Below are positions 8,541 to 18,394 of a DNA stretch of 64,000 nucleotides, in pieces. Source of the DNA: an uncultured Paracoccaceae bacterium (GTDB lineage Bacteria; Pseudomonadota; Alphaproteobacteria; Rhodobacterales; Rhodobacteraceae); assembly GCA_947499635.1 (NCBI GenBank), contig CANMPD010000008.1:1-64000 (forward strand), written 5' to 3'. The position numbers and the translations under genes are program-made. Numbering within the stretch: position 1 is the stretch's first letter; each line of letters starts with the position of its first letter. The notes under the pieces are model-generated. The model was given only the letters and a program-made list of their open reading frames with translations. It was not told the DNA's origin and ran no database searches.

Positions 8541-11045
8541 CTATCTCGCAGACGATACACATTGCTCGCGCAGAGTTTTACGAACCTGTTCTTTTGTAAT
8601 AGGTTTTGGTAGGAAAGCATTCATCCCTGCGTTCAGGCACTTTTCTTGATCATTGTGAAACGCATTCGCCGTAAGTGCCACGATAATTGGCTGCTTACCT
8701 TCGCCCAGACGAATTTCACGGGTTGCGGTCAAACCATCCATCTCCGGCATCGACATATCCATAAAAATAACATCGTATGAGTTTTGCGCGCATTTTTGTA
8801 CAGCCACCAACCCATTTTCAGCTTCATCGATATCTGCAACAATATCTTCGATATATTTGCGAACCACAAAACGGTTTGTCTTATTATCGTCTGCAATCAA
8901 AATACGGCATTCTTTAAATTCTGAAAGATCATACTGTTTTGCCACATTTTCTGGCAACGATATATTTTTTACAGGGGCCATAGGTAATACAACCATAAAA
9001 GTACTTCCCTGACCCAATTCAGAATTAAGCGAAATTTCCCCGCCCAGTAACTTAGTTAGATGTTGGGAAATAGTTAGCCCTAACCCTGTTCCACCAAACG
9101 CCCGTGTAATTGCGGTATCCGCTTGATTAAAACGGTTAAACACCTGGTCCATGTGTTCAGATGCAATGCCAATTCCCGTATCCTCAACTTCAAAGCTAAT
9201 TTTTTGACGACCGTCGTCATCAAAGCCAAGATCCCCTACATTCAATGAAACATAACCACTGGACGTAAATTTAATCGCATTCCCAATCAAGTTCGTCAGG
9301 ATTTGCCTCGTTTTCGCATCATCCGCATAAACGAACTTTGGCAAAGAGGGTGCCATGGTAAATTTAAACTCAATATCTTTCGTCTTCACATGATGCGTAA
9401 ACATCTCAACAATCGAGGTAAGCCAAGGCGACAGTTCGAATTCTTTTTCGTCCGGTAATAATTTCCCCGTTTCCATACGCGACAGGTCCAGGATATCATT
9501 TATCAAACTCAACAATGCCCGTGATGATGTTTGAATCACATCGGCAAAATGGCGTTGTTCGCAATCAAGTTTCGTTTCAGTCAAAAGCTCAGACATTCCG
9601 ATGATACCATTCATCGGTGTTCGGATCTCGTGGCTCATATTCGCTAGGAATTCGGACTTTGCACGATCCGCTTGTTCCGCCGTTTTCTTAGCTTGATCAA
9701 GCTCACGGGCACGGCGCTTTGCATCTGCCAAATCCCGAATGATGACAACGGTCAATTCAAGCTGGCCATCATCATTTACAACAGGAACAACGTCACAATC
9801 TGTCCATATCTCCCTCGCGTCCTGCGCATAAGAAAGCATCTCAGCATGAAATTGTTGTCCCTTCGCGACGCTTGCTCCAAATGCAGCTCCGACATCGGCA
9901 GACGTATGGGGACCGATCAAAAAATCACCAGGGGATCTAAGATATACATCGTCGCCAGTATATCCCAGAATACTGTTGAACGCATCATTCACCCAAATGA
10001 TTTCCCCACCATCATTACATAACAAAATGGCATCCGTCGTATGACGCGCAACAACGGACAAACGCTGAAGTTCAATCTGGTTGAGCTGCAATTGCTGTTC
10101 ACGTCGCTGCAATTCATAAATTGTTTCTTTTCGCAGCTGTGAAAGGCGTATAACCAAAAACACCGACACAATAATCATCAGCGCTGCGGCCATGATGATA
10201 TATTCACGAATGCCATGCTGATGCTCTTCTGACCAACCTCCAATAGGACGTAAGGCGAGTTGCCAAGATCCGCCGGGAAATACCACATCCGTTATAACTG
10301 GATTGTCATCTAAAACTTCTGAACCACCGTGAAAAATAACATTTTCACCGGTGAGAGGATCGGCGGATACCAATGCGACTTCGACGGGTAAGCCAAAGTC
10401 CATAAACCCCACAGCGTTACAAAATGTTAGAACGTCAATGACCCCGGATAAGACACCCCAGAACTCTTGGCCATTTGACGTGTTTTTCTGCACCGGAATC
10501 CGCATCAAAAGCGCCGGCCCTAAACCGTCCAGATCCTCGGGCCCCGTTACCACCACATCGTTCTTATCCCGGACCGCAAACGCGCTAAGGCGCAACCTTA
10601 AGAATTCGGGAGCTGAAAAGTTCATTCCAATGACATGCTCGTTGCCTTCGTAAGGAGCGACCATTGATACCACCATATCAGGCGCAAAACCAATACGACG
10701 GATTTCAGGATGCGTATTTTCAACATCCCGTAACAGATAGGAAAAACTCTCTTGATCCCAATAGGTTCTGGACGACAGTGCAACACTGACACCCCTTAGG
10801 AATTGCGTATGCCCGTTCAAAAAACCTTCGATCCGCGATCGATAAAGGCTGGCATATTGCTCAATCGCGACACGTTCTTGTTCAATATGAAGTTTTTTGT
10901 CTAACTGGACCACAAAAATGGTCACAAAACTCATAGCTACAGCAGCTAATGCTGCCAGACCCGTAGCCCGCAGTGATCTATACTTTAGCCGACTAGTATT
11001 TAGAATATATTTCATAATCGCATCTTTGAACAAGGAGACGCGCAT
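8541..11045 (-). CDS. CHASE-PAS hybrid sensor histidine kinase with receiver
   Basis: An 834-aa membrane hybrid kinase. Order: TM1 ~30-47; a periplasmic CHASE-type ligand domain ~75-265 (WDQESFSYLL, RIGFAPD motifs); TM2 ~281-300; a PAS domain ~325-440; a HisKA helix with MSHEIRTPMNG, phospho-acceptor His472; a HATPase_c domain ~575-690 with DTGIGI and GGTGLGL; and a receiver domain ~713-828 with phospho-acceptor Asp763 (FMDMSMPEMDG). No response regulator, Hpt protein or cyclase lies next to it, so its output partner is elsewhere. An in-frame ATG ten codons in (11015) is an equally plausible start, as neither has a strong ribosome site. Several stretches are noticeably AT-rich for this window. 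Confidence 0.9.
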   Translation of the reverse strand: MRVSLFKDAIMKYILNTSRLKYRSLRATGLAALAAVAMSFVTIFVVQLDKKLHIEQERVAIEQYASLYRSRIEGFLNGHTQFLRGVSVALSSRTYWDQESFSYLLRDVENTHPEIRRIGFAPDMVVSMVAPYEGNEHVIGMNFSAPEFLRLRLSAFAVRDKNDVVVTGPEDLDGLGPALLMRIPVQKNTSNGQEFWGVLSGVIDVLTFCNAVGFMDFGLPVEVALVSADPLTGENVIFHGGSEVLDDNPVITDVVFPGGSWQLALRPIGGWSEEHQHGIREYIIMAAALMIIVSVFLVIRLSQLRKETIYELQRREQQLQLNQIELQRLSVVARHTTDAILLCNDGGEIIWVNDAFNSILGYTGDDVYLRSPGDFLIGPHTSADVGAAFGASVAKGQQFHAEMLSYAQDAREIWTDCDVVPVVNDDGQLELTVVIIRDLADAKRRARELDQAKKTAEQADRAKSEFLANMSHEIRTPMNGIIGMSELLTETKLDCEQRHFADVIQTSSRALLSLINDILDLSRMETGKLLPDEKEFELSPWLTSIVEMFTHHVKTKDIEFKFTMAPSLPKFVYADDAKTRQILTNLIGNAIKFTSSGYVSLNVGDLGFDDDGRQKISFEVEDTGIGIASEHMDQVFNRFNQADTAITRAFGGTGLGLTISQHLTKLLGGEISLNSELGQGSTFMVVLPMAPVKNISLPENVAKQYDLSEFKECRILIADDNKTNRFVVRKYIEDIVADIDEAENGLVAVQKCAQNSYDVIFMDMSMPEMDGLTATREIRLGEGKQPIIVALTANAFHNDQEKCLNAGMNAFLPKPITKEQVRKTLREQCVSSAR

Positions 11046-11247
11046 AGCTGCGACACAATAATCAGATTACGTTACGGCGAGCCCGTAAACAAACCACAAA
11101 TACCACCCAGATATAAGTTTCAAATTATTCTTAAAACTCAGGTTTATTTTTATATTACCTTTCATACTTAAACATAAAAATAAATGCACCGAGGTCCCAT
11201 TTTAAGGTCGCGTGATTTATAATAAAATACAACCACCGCGTCTGGAA

Positions 11248-12918
11248 TTAAAAACGCGCAATATTCGCCGCAATCCGTTGCGCCTCGTCGTCAGATAGAC
11301 GCGGTGGATGCCAATCACGTCCCGGTGCCGCATCCAACAGTTTACGAGTATAAGGATGCTTGGGTTTGGCAAAAACGTCTTCGGCCGTACCAAATTCAAC
11401 CATCACACCCTTTTCCATCACAGTGATATAATCGGAAATCTGTGCGGCAACCCTAAGGTCATGGGTAATAAAAATGATGGCCATCTTATATTGGCGCTGC
11501 AAATCATTCATCAAACGCAAAACCTGTTTCTGAATCGACAGATCCAACGCCGAGACGCTTTCATCTGCGATCACAACGTCTGGGTTCATCGACAAAGCGC
11601 GTGCAATCCCGATACGTTGGCGTTGACCACCGGAAAAATTGCGCGGCGTACGGTCATAAGCCTCGGCTTTTAGCCCCACCAGTTCCAACAGCTCCATCGC
11701 TTGCACTTTGGCTTCTTTCGCACTGGTACCGCGCAAAATCGGGCCACGCGTAATGATCTCACCAACGGTTTGCGTGGGATTCAAAGACCCATAGGGATCT
11801 TGAAAAATCATTTGAATCTGACGTCGTGCCTCTTGCAAGGGGGCATTCTGTAACGCAAGGAAATCATGCCCGTTGATCATCACAGTCCCGCTGGTCGGTT
11901 CTGTCAATCGGATGAGCGTTTTGGCCAGCGTGGATTTACCCGACCCGCTTTCGCCAACCACGCCCAAGGTCTCTCCTCTGCGCAAAGCGAAATGTGCACC
12001 GTTAAGCGCGTGCACCTGCTTATTCCCACTGCTATAGGTTTTGTGCAACGCTTCAACCGCCACAATTGGCGTATCATCGCGTGCTGGCTCTGGCGTGCGG
12101 GTGGTCTCAAGCAACGGCATCGCATCGACCAAAAGCTTGGTATAGTCTTCCTTCGGAGACAATAGCACCTCTTCGGTTGTGCCCTCCTCGATCACCTTGC
12201 CCCAACACATCACCGCAACACGGTCCGCGATATCAGCCACCACGCCAAAATCATGCGTGATGAAAACCGTGGCATTGTTATAGACGTGTTTCAGATCATT
12301 GATCAGGCTTAGAATTTCAGCCTGTGTGGTCACATCCAATGCGGTCGTCGGCTCATCGGCAATCAAAACATCAGGTTTACACGCCAAAGCCATCGCGATG
12401 ACCACCCGTTGGCACTGGCCGCCAGAAACCTGATGCGGATAGCTGTCATAAATCCGCTTTGGTGTTGGTAATTTCATTTGTTCCAGCAAGCCCAGCGCCT
12501 CTTGGTAGCGCTGTGCCTTACTGATCTCAGGGCGATGTAGCTTAAAAACCTCTTCGACTTGCTTACCAATTTTCATAGCCGGGTTCAGCGCCGCCATGGG
12601 TTCTTGATAAATCATAGAAATCCGCGCACCGCGCATTTCATTCAGCTCTTTCGCGCTAAAGCCAAGAACGTCCTGCCCATCAAACAAAACTTCTCCGCGT
12701 TCGATTGTCAGCCGTGGGGATACATCGTTCATAATCGCACTGGTCATCACAGATTTCCCGGACCCGCTCTCCCCGACAATGCAAGTGATCTCGCCCCGTT
12801 TTAACGTCAGAGACACATCCTCGACCGCATATTTACGGTCGCCACCCTTTGGCAGCGCAATCGATAAGTTACGGATTTCGAGAATTGTCTCATGATCAGT
12901 TTTTTTCTGCGATGACAT
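11248..12918 (-). CDS. fused dual ABC ATPase, dipeptide/oligopeptide type
   Basis: A 556-aa cytoplasmic protein with two complete nucleotide-binding domains of the Opp/Dpp (YejF-like) class. Each has Walker A GESGSGKS, an ABC signature (VSGGQCQR in the first, FSGGQRQR in the second), and Walker B ([11 protein letters not shown] and [11 protein letters not shown]). The conserved post-signature C-terminal extension of peptide ATPases is also present. I chose ATG 12918 over an upstream frame extension because AGGAA precedes it. The usual companions, two permeases and a substrate-binding protein, are absent on both sides: the neighbours are a LysR regulator and a kinase. Confidence 0.92.
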   Translation of the reverse strand: MSSQKKTDHETILEIRNLSIALPKGGDRKYAVEDVSLTLKRGEITCIVGESGSGKSVMTSAIMNDVSPRLTIERGEVLFDGQDVLGFSAKELNEMRGARISMIYQEPMAALNPAMKIGKQVEEVFKLHRPEISKAQRYQEALGLLEQMKLPTPKRIYDSYPHQVSGGQCQRVVIAMALACKPDVLIADEPTTALDVTTQAEILSLINDLKHVYNNATVFITHDFGVVADIADRVAVMCWGKVIEEGTTEEVLLSPKEDYTKLLVDAMPLLETTRTPEPARDDTPIVAVEALHKTYSSGNKQVHALNGAHFALRRGETLGVVGESGSGKSTLAKTLIRLTEPTSGTVMINGHDFLALQNAPLQEARRQIQMIFQDPYGSLNPTQTVGEIITRGPILRGTSAKEAKVQAMELLELVGLKAEAYDRTPRNFSGGQRQRIGIARALSMNPDVVIADESVSALDLSIQKQVLRLMNDLQRQYKMAIIFITHDLRVAAQISDYITVMEKGVMVEFGTAEDVFAKPKHPYTRKLLDAAPGRDWHPPRLSDDEAQRIAANIARF

Positions 12919-13162
12919 AACAGTTCCTATACAGGTCATATTTTTCGCTGTGGTAGGACAGCTGGCTATCTAACGCAGCCAAGCATGTATTTGCGCGGGG
13001 TCTCAAGGCTTTTATGCACAGTCACCACTTAATTCGGCGATCTTCGCTGTTTCCGAAATTAAAACGATCCTCAAGAAACCCCGCAATTATCTCACCCCTG
13101 CCCCGTTCTTGCCCGAATTCCCTAGCAAAACTGTAATCGAACGTCGAAACGAGGGAATGCGG

Positions 13163-14068
13163 ATGGATCGACTAACCGAAATGGAAGCCTTTGCCAGCGT
13201 CGTAGACCAAGGCGGGTTTACGGATGCGGCCAAAAAGATGGGGATTTCAAAATCTGCTGTCTCCAAACATATATCCAGCCTCGAGGCGCGATTGGGTGCA
13301 CGCCTTTTAAATCGCACCACACGACGGGTCTCTCCGACTGAAATCGGTTTGGCCTATTACGACCGCGCACGCCGGGTGCTCAATGATGCTGGTGAAGCAG
13401 ACGCGCTCGTGACCTCCATGCAGGCCGCCCCCTCAGGCTTGTTGCGGATATCGGTTGCGACGGATTTTGGCGTGAACCACCTGTCACCGGTTCTTTCTGA
13501 ATTTCTACAAGATTTTCCCGATATCAAGGTCAATATGGTTTTGAACAACCGCTTTGTCGAACTGCTTTCTGAGGGTTTCGACATGGCTATCCGCGTAGGT
13601 GAACTCGAGGATAGCTCTTTACGGGCGCGCAAACTGTGTGACACCAAAAAACGGATGATTGCCGCTCCTGGTTACTTAGAGAAATACGGTCATCCCGTGC
13701 GAATTGACGATCTGAACGATCATAAATTGCTCCATTATTCAAACCAATCCAGCGGAAATGTCTGGAAACTCACTGCACCATCTGGAGAGAAACGTCAGGT
13801 GCGTTCTGCAGGGTGGTTGTCAGTGAACGATGGGCAATCTCTACTCAATGCGGCTGTATCTGGCCTTGGTATCGCATATTTGCCCAGCTATCTCTACGCA
13901 GATGCCATGTCCAAAGGGCTTGTGACAGATGTCATGCCCTCTCTGCCCTCAGAGACACAGGGGATCTATGCAGTATATCCCCCCGGCCGCTTTACCCAAC
14001 CCAAAGTGCGCGCTTTCATCGATTTTCTCGTCCATGCCTTTGCAGACAAAGGGGTCGATGCGTGGTAA
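13163..14068 (+). CDS. LysR family transcriptional regulator
   Basis: A 301-aa regulator. The N-terminal winged helix-turn-helix is at residues ~1-60 (MEAFASVVDQGGFTDAAKKMGISK, SAVSKHISSLE, LNRTTRR). A LysR substrate-binding domain runs from ~90 to the end. The start at 13163 is favoured because GAGGG lies 7 nt upstream; ATG 13157 is too close to that site. It belongs to the CrgA/DmlR-like group by its MDRLTEMEAF opening and TTRRVSPTEIG segment. The divergent neighbour is the fused ABC ATPase gene, with a 244-bp region between them, so that gene is a possible target. The effector is unknown. Confidence 0.9.
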   Translation: MDRLTEMEAFASVVDQGGFTDAAKKMGISKSAVSKHISSLEARLGARLLNRTTRRVSPTEIGLAYYDRARRVLNDAGEADALVTSMQAAPSGLLRISVATDFGVNHLSPVLSEFLQDFPDIKVNMVLNNRFVELLSEGFDMAIRVGELEDSSLRARKLCDTKKRMIAAPGYLEKYGHPVRIDDLNDHKLLHYSNQSSGNVWKLTAPSGEKRQVRSAGWLSVNDGQSLLNAAVSGLGIAYLPSYLYADAMSKGLVTDVMPSLPSETQGIYAVYPPGRFTQPKVRAFIDFLVHAFADKGVDAW

Positions 14069-14093
14069 CCCCCCTTTGGTTCTGGCCACGCAA

Positions 14094-15041
14094 TTAACGC
14101 CTAATCAACACAACTTCGACCCGCCGATTGGCCTCTTGACCTGCAGGGGTGTCATTGGGGTGACGCGGTGCCATAAAACCCGCCCCCGCAATCTGAATAC
14201 GGCTGTTTGGAATATCATGAACGGTTGTTATATAGTCGCGCACATCTTCGGCACGGCGCTGAGACAAATCGATGTTTTGCGCCAACGCGCCCCTGTTGTC
14301 GGTATGTCCCACCAATAAAACCTCCATCTGGGGATCATGGTGTAACATCTCGGCCAACGCGTCGAGCCCCGCAACCGACGCCTGCACAATATCTGCGGCC
14401 CCTGATGCAAATTCGATCCCCGACAAAACAGCTGTCCCCGCCTGCAACAACTGTTCTCGTAAGCTGGCAGAGGCAGGCGCTTGCGCGACGTCCAATGTTT
14501 CTTCTGCATGAGGCAGTGTTTCAGGCACATCTGCTGCCACAGGCGTGCTGTAGACCTCGAACAATTGTACATACGTCGCGTCGCCACTACGTGACACCAA
14601 AAGCGTCGCCGCCGCCTCGTCCTGTGCGCGAGACGCAGATAGAAAATCAAAATCCGACAGGTTTACAATCATATCAGGGATCGCGAGGGTTTCGATTCCA
14701 TAGCGAAATTCAAACCCACCACAACGATCTGTCTCGCAGGTAAACTCAGCCTCAAAACCCGCATCCTGCAGCACCTTGCGCACCATCGCAAAGACTTCTC
14801 GACTGGCAAGAGGCGCATCCAGTCGCCAACTGCGTCGCGCCACTTGCCCCTCGACCCAGCGTGAGGGGACGTTGTCAGCAACGGCTGCCGCGGTCGGGAT
14901 CTGCAAACTGTCAAAAGATTGCACCTCGTGGCGCAGCACTTCACCTTGATGAACAAGAGGCAGAGCCACAATACCGCCCTGCGCAACACTTGCGCAAAAT
15001 ACCCAGCCTAAAACGCATATGATACGGATTTGCAGTGTCAT
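14094..15041 (-). CDS. OmpA family protein with signal peptide
   Basis: A 315-aa envelope protein. A signal peptide occupies about residues 1-20 (ILVLGWVFCASVAQG-like). The middle part is unrecognised and contains two cysteines (TCETDRC) that could form a disulfide. The C-terminal ~110 residues are an OmpA_C peptidoglycan-binding domain with the FASGAADI strand, VGHTDNRG and LSQRRAEDV motifs and EANRRVEVVLI. The start at ATG 15041 is preceded by AGGGGG. It converges on the LysR gene with 25 bp between stops. It probably anchors to peptidoglycan in the periplasm. Confidence 0.85.
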   Translation of the reverse strand: MTLQIRIICVLGWVFCASVAQGGIVALPLVHQGEVLRHEVQSFDSLQIPTAAAVADNVPSRWVEGQVARRSWRLDAPLASREVFAMVRKVLQDAGFEAEFTCETDRCGGFEFRYGIETLAIPDMIVNLSDFDFLSASRAQDEAAATLLVSRSGDATYVQLFEVYSTPVAADVPETLPHAEETLDVAQAPASASLREQLLQAGTAVLSGIEFASGAADIVQASVAGLDALAEMLHHDPQMEVLLVGHTDNRGALAQNIDLSQRRAEDVRDYITTVHDIPNSRIQIAGAGFMAPRHPNDTPAGQEANRRVEVVLIRR

Positions 15042-15134
15042 CAGCACAACACCCCCTACAACGAATACACCACCCAACGGATTTTGGGTCTTTCAGTTGC
15101 AGACAGTTGTTATCATGCCAAACTTAATATCTGC

Positions 15135-15851
15135 TCAAGATTTAAGGCGATAATGGTATCCTGCAACACGCGTCATACCCAATCCCGCATAAAGCGCATT
15201 GGCAGCCGTGTTGTGTTGCGTACATAAAAGGCTAAGATGCGTGGCCCCTTGATCGCGTGCCCAAAGCGCAGCTTGCACCACCATCCATCGCGCCAGTCCC
15301 TGACGCCGCTGCTCCGGTGCAACTTCAAGCGCGTGCAGCATCGCGTCGTTATGAGACATCGCCATATAAGCGGCCCCCGCAGGCACATCCCCCAGACGCC
15401 CAAGGATGCTGGTTTTAGGGCCGCAGGCACGTTCCATAATCGCAATGCGCGCAGGTCCAATGTCAGCATCCCGCCAAACTCTGCGCTGGATCGCCAAACT
15501 TGGCCAGATGCAATAGGTGGTCAGTGACGGGATCTCCATATGCTGAAATACATCGACCGGACAGGACCAAATATGAACCGGGTCCTTCACCCTGTATCCG
15601 GCTTGGGCTAATTGCCGATCTAAAACCTCCTGCCCCTCGCGGACCATAAACAAAAGGCGCTGCCCTAGGCCGACCATCGTGTGTTCCGCCTGCGCCAATT
15701 GCGCGCAGCTCAGATCGCCCTCAACGGTTGCAGCGTTCACACGGCTGCCGCCCTCCTGAGCGACCCGAAAAGTCACAGGCCCCTCGCACCACTGTCGTGC
15801 AGCGGGCCATGTCTGGTCTATCGCCTCATATAGATCAGCAAGACATGGCAT
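15135..15851 (-). CDS. GNAT family N-acetyltransferase
   Basis: A 238-aa protein whose C-terminal half carries a GNAT acetyl-CoA-binding core: VAPEQRRQGLARWMV is motif A with the (Q/R)xxGx(G/A) loop, followed by LLCTQHNTAANALYAGLGM and a final beta strand YHYRLKS. The N-terminal half (~1-110) is a divergent second domain, as in several long acetyltransferases. It starts 2 nt after the stop of the CinA-type gene and so is coupled to it. The acceptor substrate cannot be deduced. Confidence 0.82.
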   Translation of the reverse strand: MPCLADLYEAIDQTWPAARQWCEGPVTFRVAQEGGSRVNAATVEGDLSCAQLAQAEHTMVGLGQRLLFMVREGQEVLDRQLAQAGYRVKDPVHIWSCPVDVFQHMEIPSLTTYCIWPSLAIQRRVWRDADIGPARIAIMERACGPKTSILGRLGDVPAGAAYMAMSHNDAMLHALEVAPEQRRQGLARWMVVQAALWARDQGATHLSLLCTQHNTAANALYAGLGMTRVAGYHYRLKS

Positions 15852-15853
15852 CT

Positions 15854-16576
15854 CTAGGCCGGGAATATCTGTTTAAGTGCACCCATCGCCGCATCCACAC
15901 GCGCAGCGTCGCTGCCACGTACAACGACATTGGCACCATGGATACCGTTGTCCTGAAACGGATAACACCCAACGGACAGATCGCTGTAACGTTCGGCCAG
16001 ATCCGCCAGAGGTGCGGCAATATCGCCTTCGCCTTTTTCGACGCGTAAGCTGCACGACACCAGCGGGGCGCCGCCGGTCATCTGTGGCAAAACACTGGCA
16101 ACCATCGCCTGAAACACCGACGGCACCCCTGCCATCACATGGACATTCCCTAGGGTAAAACCGGGCGCCGAGGATACAGGGTTGTCAATCAACGCCGCCC
16201 CATCAGGGATACGCGCCATGCGCAGCCGCGCTTGGTTCAGCTCTTTGCCGCTGCGATCATAATGGGCCTGTAAAATCGCACGCGCATCCTCGCGCACGTC
16301 AATCGCCACCCCAAAGGCACGCGCGATGCAGTCAGCCGTGATATCATCATGGGTCGGTCCAATCCCACCCGAGGTAAAGACATGGTCGTATCCCTTAGAC
16401 AGCGTCTGCACCGCCGCGATAATCGCGCCCTCGTCATCGCTGACCACCCGCACTTCCTTGAGGTCGATCCCACGTGCGGTCAGTTCATTCGCAAGGTGAT
16501 ACATATTCGCATCCCGCGTCCGTCCCGAAAGGATTTCATCCCCGATCACAAGCATGGCGGCGGTTGGGTTGGTCAT
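15854..16576 (-). CDS. molybdopterin-binding/CinA N-terminal-like protein
   Basis: A 240-aa MoaB/Mog-fold protein. The opening AMLVIGDEILSGRTRDAN and the TSGGIGPTHDDIT motif are those of the CinA N-terminal (COG1058) domain. It is not fused to the nicotinamide-nucleotide amidase domain found in full-length CinA. In full-length CinA this domain acts as an ADP-ribose/CoA pyrophosphatase, so a nucleotide pyrophosphatase role is possible; a molybdopterin role is often annotated but not shown by the sequence. First gene of a two-gene minus-strand unit with the acetyltransferase, divergent from sfsA. Confidence 0.85.
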   Translation of the reverse strand: MTNPTAAMLVIGDEILSGRTRDANMYHLANELTARGIDLKEVRVVSDDEGAIIAAVQTLSKGYDHVFTSGGIGPTHDDITADCIARAFGVAIDVREDARAILQAHYDRSGKELNQARLRMARIPDGAALIDNPVSSAPGFTLGNVHVMAGVPSVFQAMVASVLPQMTGGAPLVSCSLRVEKGEGDIAAPLADLAERYSDLSVGCYPFQDNGIHGANVVVRGSDAARVDAAMGALKQIFPA

Positions 16577-16690
16577 TTTATTCTCCTGCGGCGGTCTTTG
16601 GGACCATTACCTATGCCAAAGTGCAAAAACTGCAAGGCCGCGGCGTCACAGCCTCTTTGATTTCACCGCGCAATTTGCCATGAACACCTC

Positions 16691-17389
16691 ATGGATTTTG
16701 CAACACCTCTTATTCCCGCAACACTGATCAAACGGTATAAACGGTTTTTGGCCGACTGTCGCCTTGCCGATGGACGTGAATTGACCGCACATTGCGCCAA
16801 CCCCGGCAGCATGATGGGGCTTGCTGAGCCCGGGACGAAAATTTGGCTGGAACCCAATGATGACCCTAAGAAAAAGCTAAAATACGGCTGGCGTCTGATC
16901 GAACATCAAGGTGGGCACTTTACGGGCGTGGATACGTCGGTCCCTAATCGTGCGCTCAAAGCTGCATTGATGGCGCGCTCCCTCCCCGAACTGGCCGCTT
17001 ATGAAACCGTGCGTCCCGAAGTCAAATATGGCGAAAACAGTCGGATTGACTTTCTGTTGACCCAAGACGGCTTGCCCGATTGCTATGTCGAGGTCAAATC
17101 CGTCACCCTCTCACGTCAGGCAGGTCTGGCGGAATTTCCCGACAGCGTGACCGCACGCGGCACCAAACATCTGGGTGAATTGGCGGCAATGGCACGCGCA
17201 GGTCACCGCGCGGTGATGCTGTATCTTGTGCAACGCACCGATTGCAGCCGCTTTGCCCTCGCCGCTGATATTGACCCTGCCTATGCTGCGGCGTTTGAGA
17301 CAGCACAAGCGCAGGGGGTTGAACGGTTGGTCTACGGCACTCATATTTCCCCTGAGAGCGTAAAAATTGCAGATGCCTTCGACATTTGA
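16691..17389 (+). CDS. sfsA: DNA/RNA nuclease SfsA
   Basis: A 232-aa SfsA protein of normal length. Family hallmarks are the N-terminal RYKRFLADCRL segment, an OB-like region with ANPGSMMGL, and the nuclease-like core E..VKYGENSRIDFLL followed by YVEVKSVTL, which supplies the PD-(D/E)xK-type acidic and lysine residues. RHGTKHLGEL-like and RTDCSRFALAADIDPAY segments close the protein. Originally named for effects on maltose metabolism; purified homologues are reported to be sequence-nonspecific nucleases. No strong ribosome site precedes the ATG. It is followed by map, a common pairing in Rhodobacteraceae. Confidence 0.95.
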   Translation: MDFATPLIPATLIKRYKRFLADCRLADGRELTAHCANPGSMMGLAEPGTKIWLEPNDDPKKKLKYGWRLIEHQGGHFTGVDTSVPNRALKAALMARSLPELAAYETVRPEVKYGENSRIDFLLTQDGLPDCYVEVKSVTLSRQAGLAEFPDSVTARGTKHLGELAAMARAGHRAVMLYLVQRTDCSRFALAADIDPAYAAAFETAQAQGVERLVYGTHISPESVKIADAFDI

Positions 17390-17476
17390 CACCCAGCGGT
17401 TGCCCTCAACCTCTGGTTCTTTGGTGCATTTGATCATAAATAGACTGACATACACGACACACTGGAGCCGATTCAG

Positions 17477-18286
17477 ATGAAATCCAAAGATGGCCGCACA
17501 ACCAAGGACGGCATCCGTATTTATGAGCAAGCCGATTTTGCAGGCATGCACAAGGCCGGCGCCTTGGCTGCCCAGATTTTGGACGAGATCGCGCAACATG
17601 TCATTCCAGGTCAGACCACTGGCGAAATTGACCGTATTATTACCCAAATGGTGGATGACGCGGGCGCGAAATCTGCAACGATCGGCTATAAGGGCTACCA
17701 ACACGCCAGCTGCATCTCTGTAAATCATGTTGTTTGCCACGGCATTCCCGGGCCAAAGACACTAAAAGAAGGCGATATTCTAAACATCGACGTCACTGTG
17801 ATTGTTGATGGATGGTTTGGCGATACCAGCCGTATGTATGTTGCAGGCAAATTGTCGCGCAAATCCGAGCGTCTGATCCAGATCACCCATGACGCCCTGA
17901 TGAAGGGCATCGAGGTCGTGAAACCCGGCAATACCTTTGGGGATATTGGTCATGCGATCCAATCCTATGCCGAAAGCCAGCGCCTCAGCGTTGTTCGCGA
18001 TTTCTGTGGTCACGGTTTGGGCCAGGTGTTTCATGCACCACCAAACGTGCTACACTATGGTCGCCCCGGCACCGGTCCCATCCTCGAAGAGGGCATGTTC
18101 TTTACCATTGAACCCATGCTGAACCTAGGCCGTGCAGAAACCAAAGTTTTGGCAGATGAGTGGACCGCCGTCACGCGTGACAAATCCTTGTCGGCGCAGT
18201 TTGAACATTCAATCGGTGTGACAGCCGACGGCGCCGATATCTTTACCCTCTCGCCGCGCGATATGTTCCACCCGACCTACGGCTAG
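17477..18286 (+). CDS. map: type I methionine aminopeptidase
   Basis: A 269-aa metalloprotease that removes the initiator methionine from nascent proteins. All five metal ligands are visible in order: two Asp in NIDVTVIVDGWFGDTSRMY, His in GHGLGQVFHAPP, Glu in FTIEPML, and Glu in QFEHSIGV. The substrate-binding His is in SVNHVVCHGIP. The start has GGAG 9 nt upstream. It ends 52 bp before a strong bidirectional terminator. Confidence 0.96.
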   Translation: MKSKDGRTTKDGIRIYEQADFAGMHKAGALAAQILDEIAQHVIPGQTTGEIDRIITQMVDDAGAKSATIGYKGYQHASCISVNHVVCHGIPGPKTLKEGDILNIDVTVIVDGWFGDTSRMYVAGKLSRKSERLIQITHDALMKGIEVVKPGNTFGDIGHAIQSYAESQRLSVVRDFCGHGLGQVFHAPPNVLHYGRPGTGPILEEGMFFTIEPMLNLGRAETKVLADEWTAVTRDKSLSAQFEHSIGVTADGADIFTLSPRDMFHPTYG

Positions 18287-18338
18287 AACAACACGCTGCT
18301 CACACCACAGTCAGAGCCTTTCAACATCCCAAACAAAA

Positions 18339-18370
18339 CCGGCCAGAGCATCAACTCTGGCCGGTTTTTT
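18339..18370. terminator. bidirectional rho-independent terminator
   Basis: A perfect 10-bp stem, CCGGCCAGAG at 18339-18348 pairing with CTCTGGCCGG at 18355-18364, with a 6-nt loop, is followed by TTTTTT and preceded by AAAA. It lies between the convergent map and tctA genes and can end transcription from both sides. Confidence 0.9.
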
Positions 18371-18394
18371 ATTTCCAGATCTGTGAAGCCGATC

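Noticed and set aside
14207-14743. 178-codon plus-strand frame
   Set aside because: Antisense to the OmpA-family gene, rich in Pro/Arg/His, no domain visible.
17111-17740. 209-codon minus-strand frame
   Set aside because: Antisense to the end of sfsA and the start of map, both certain.
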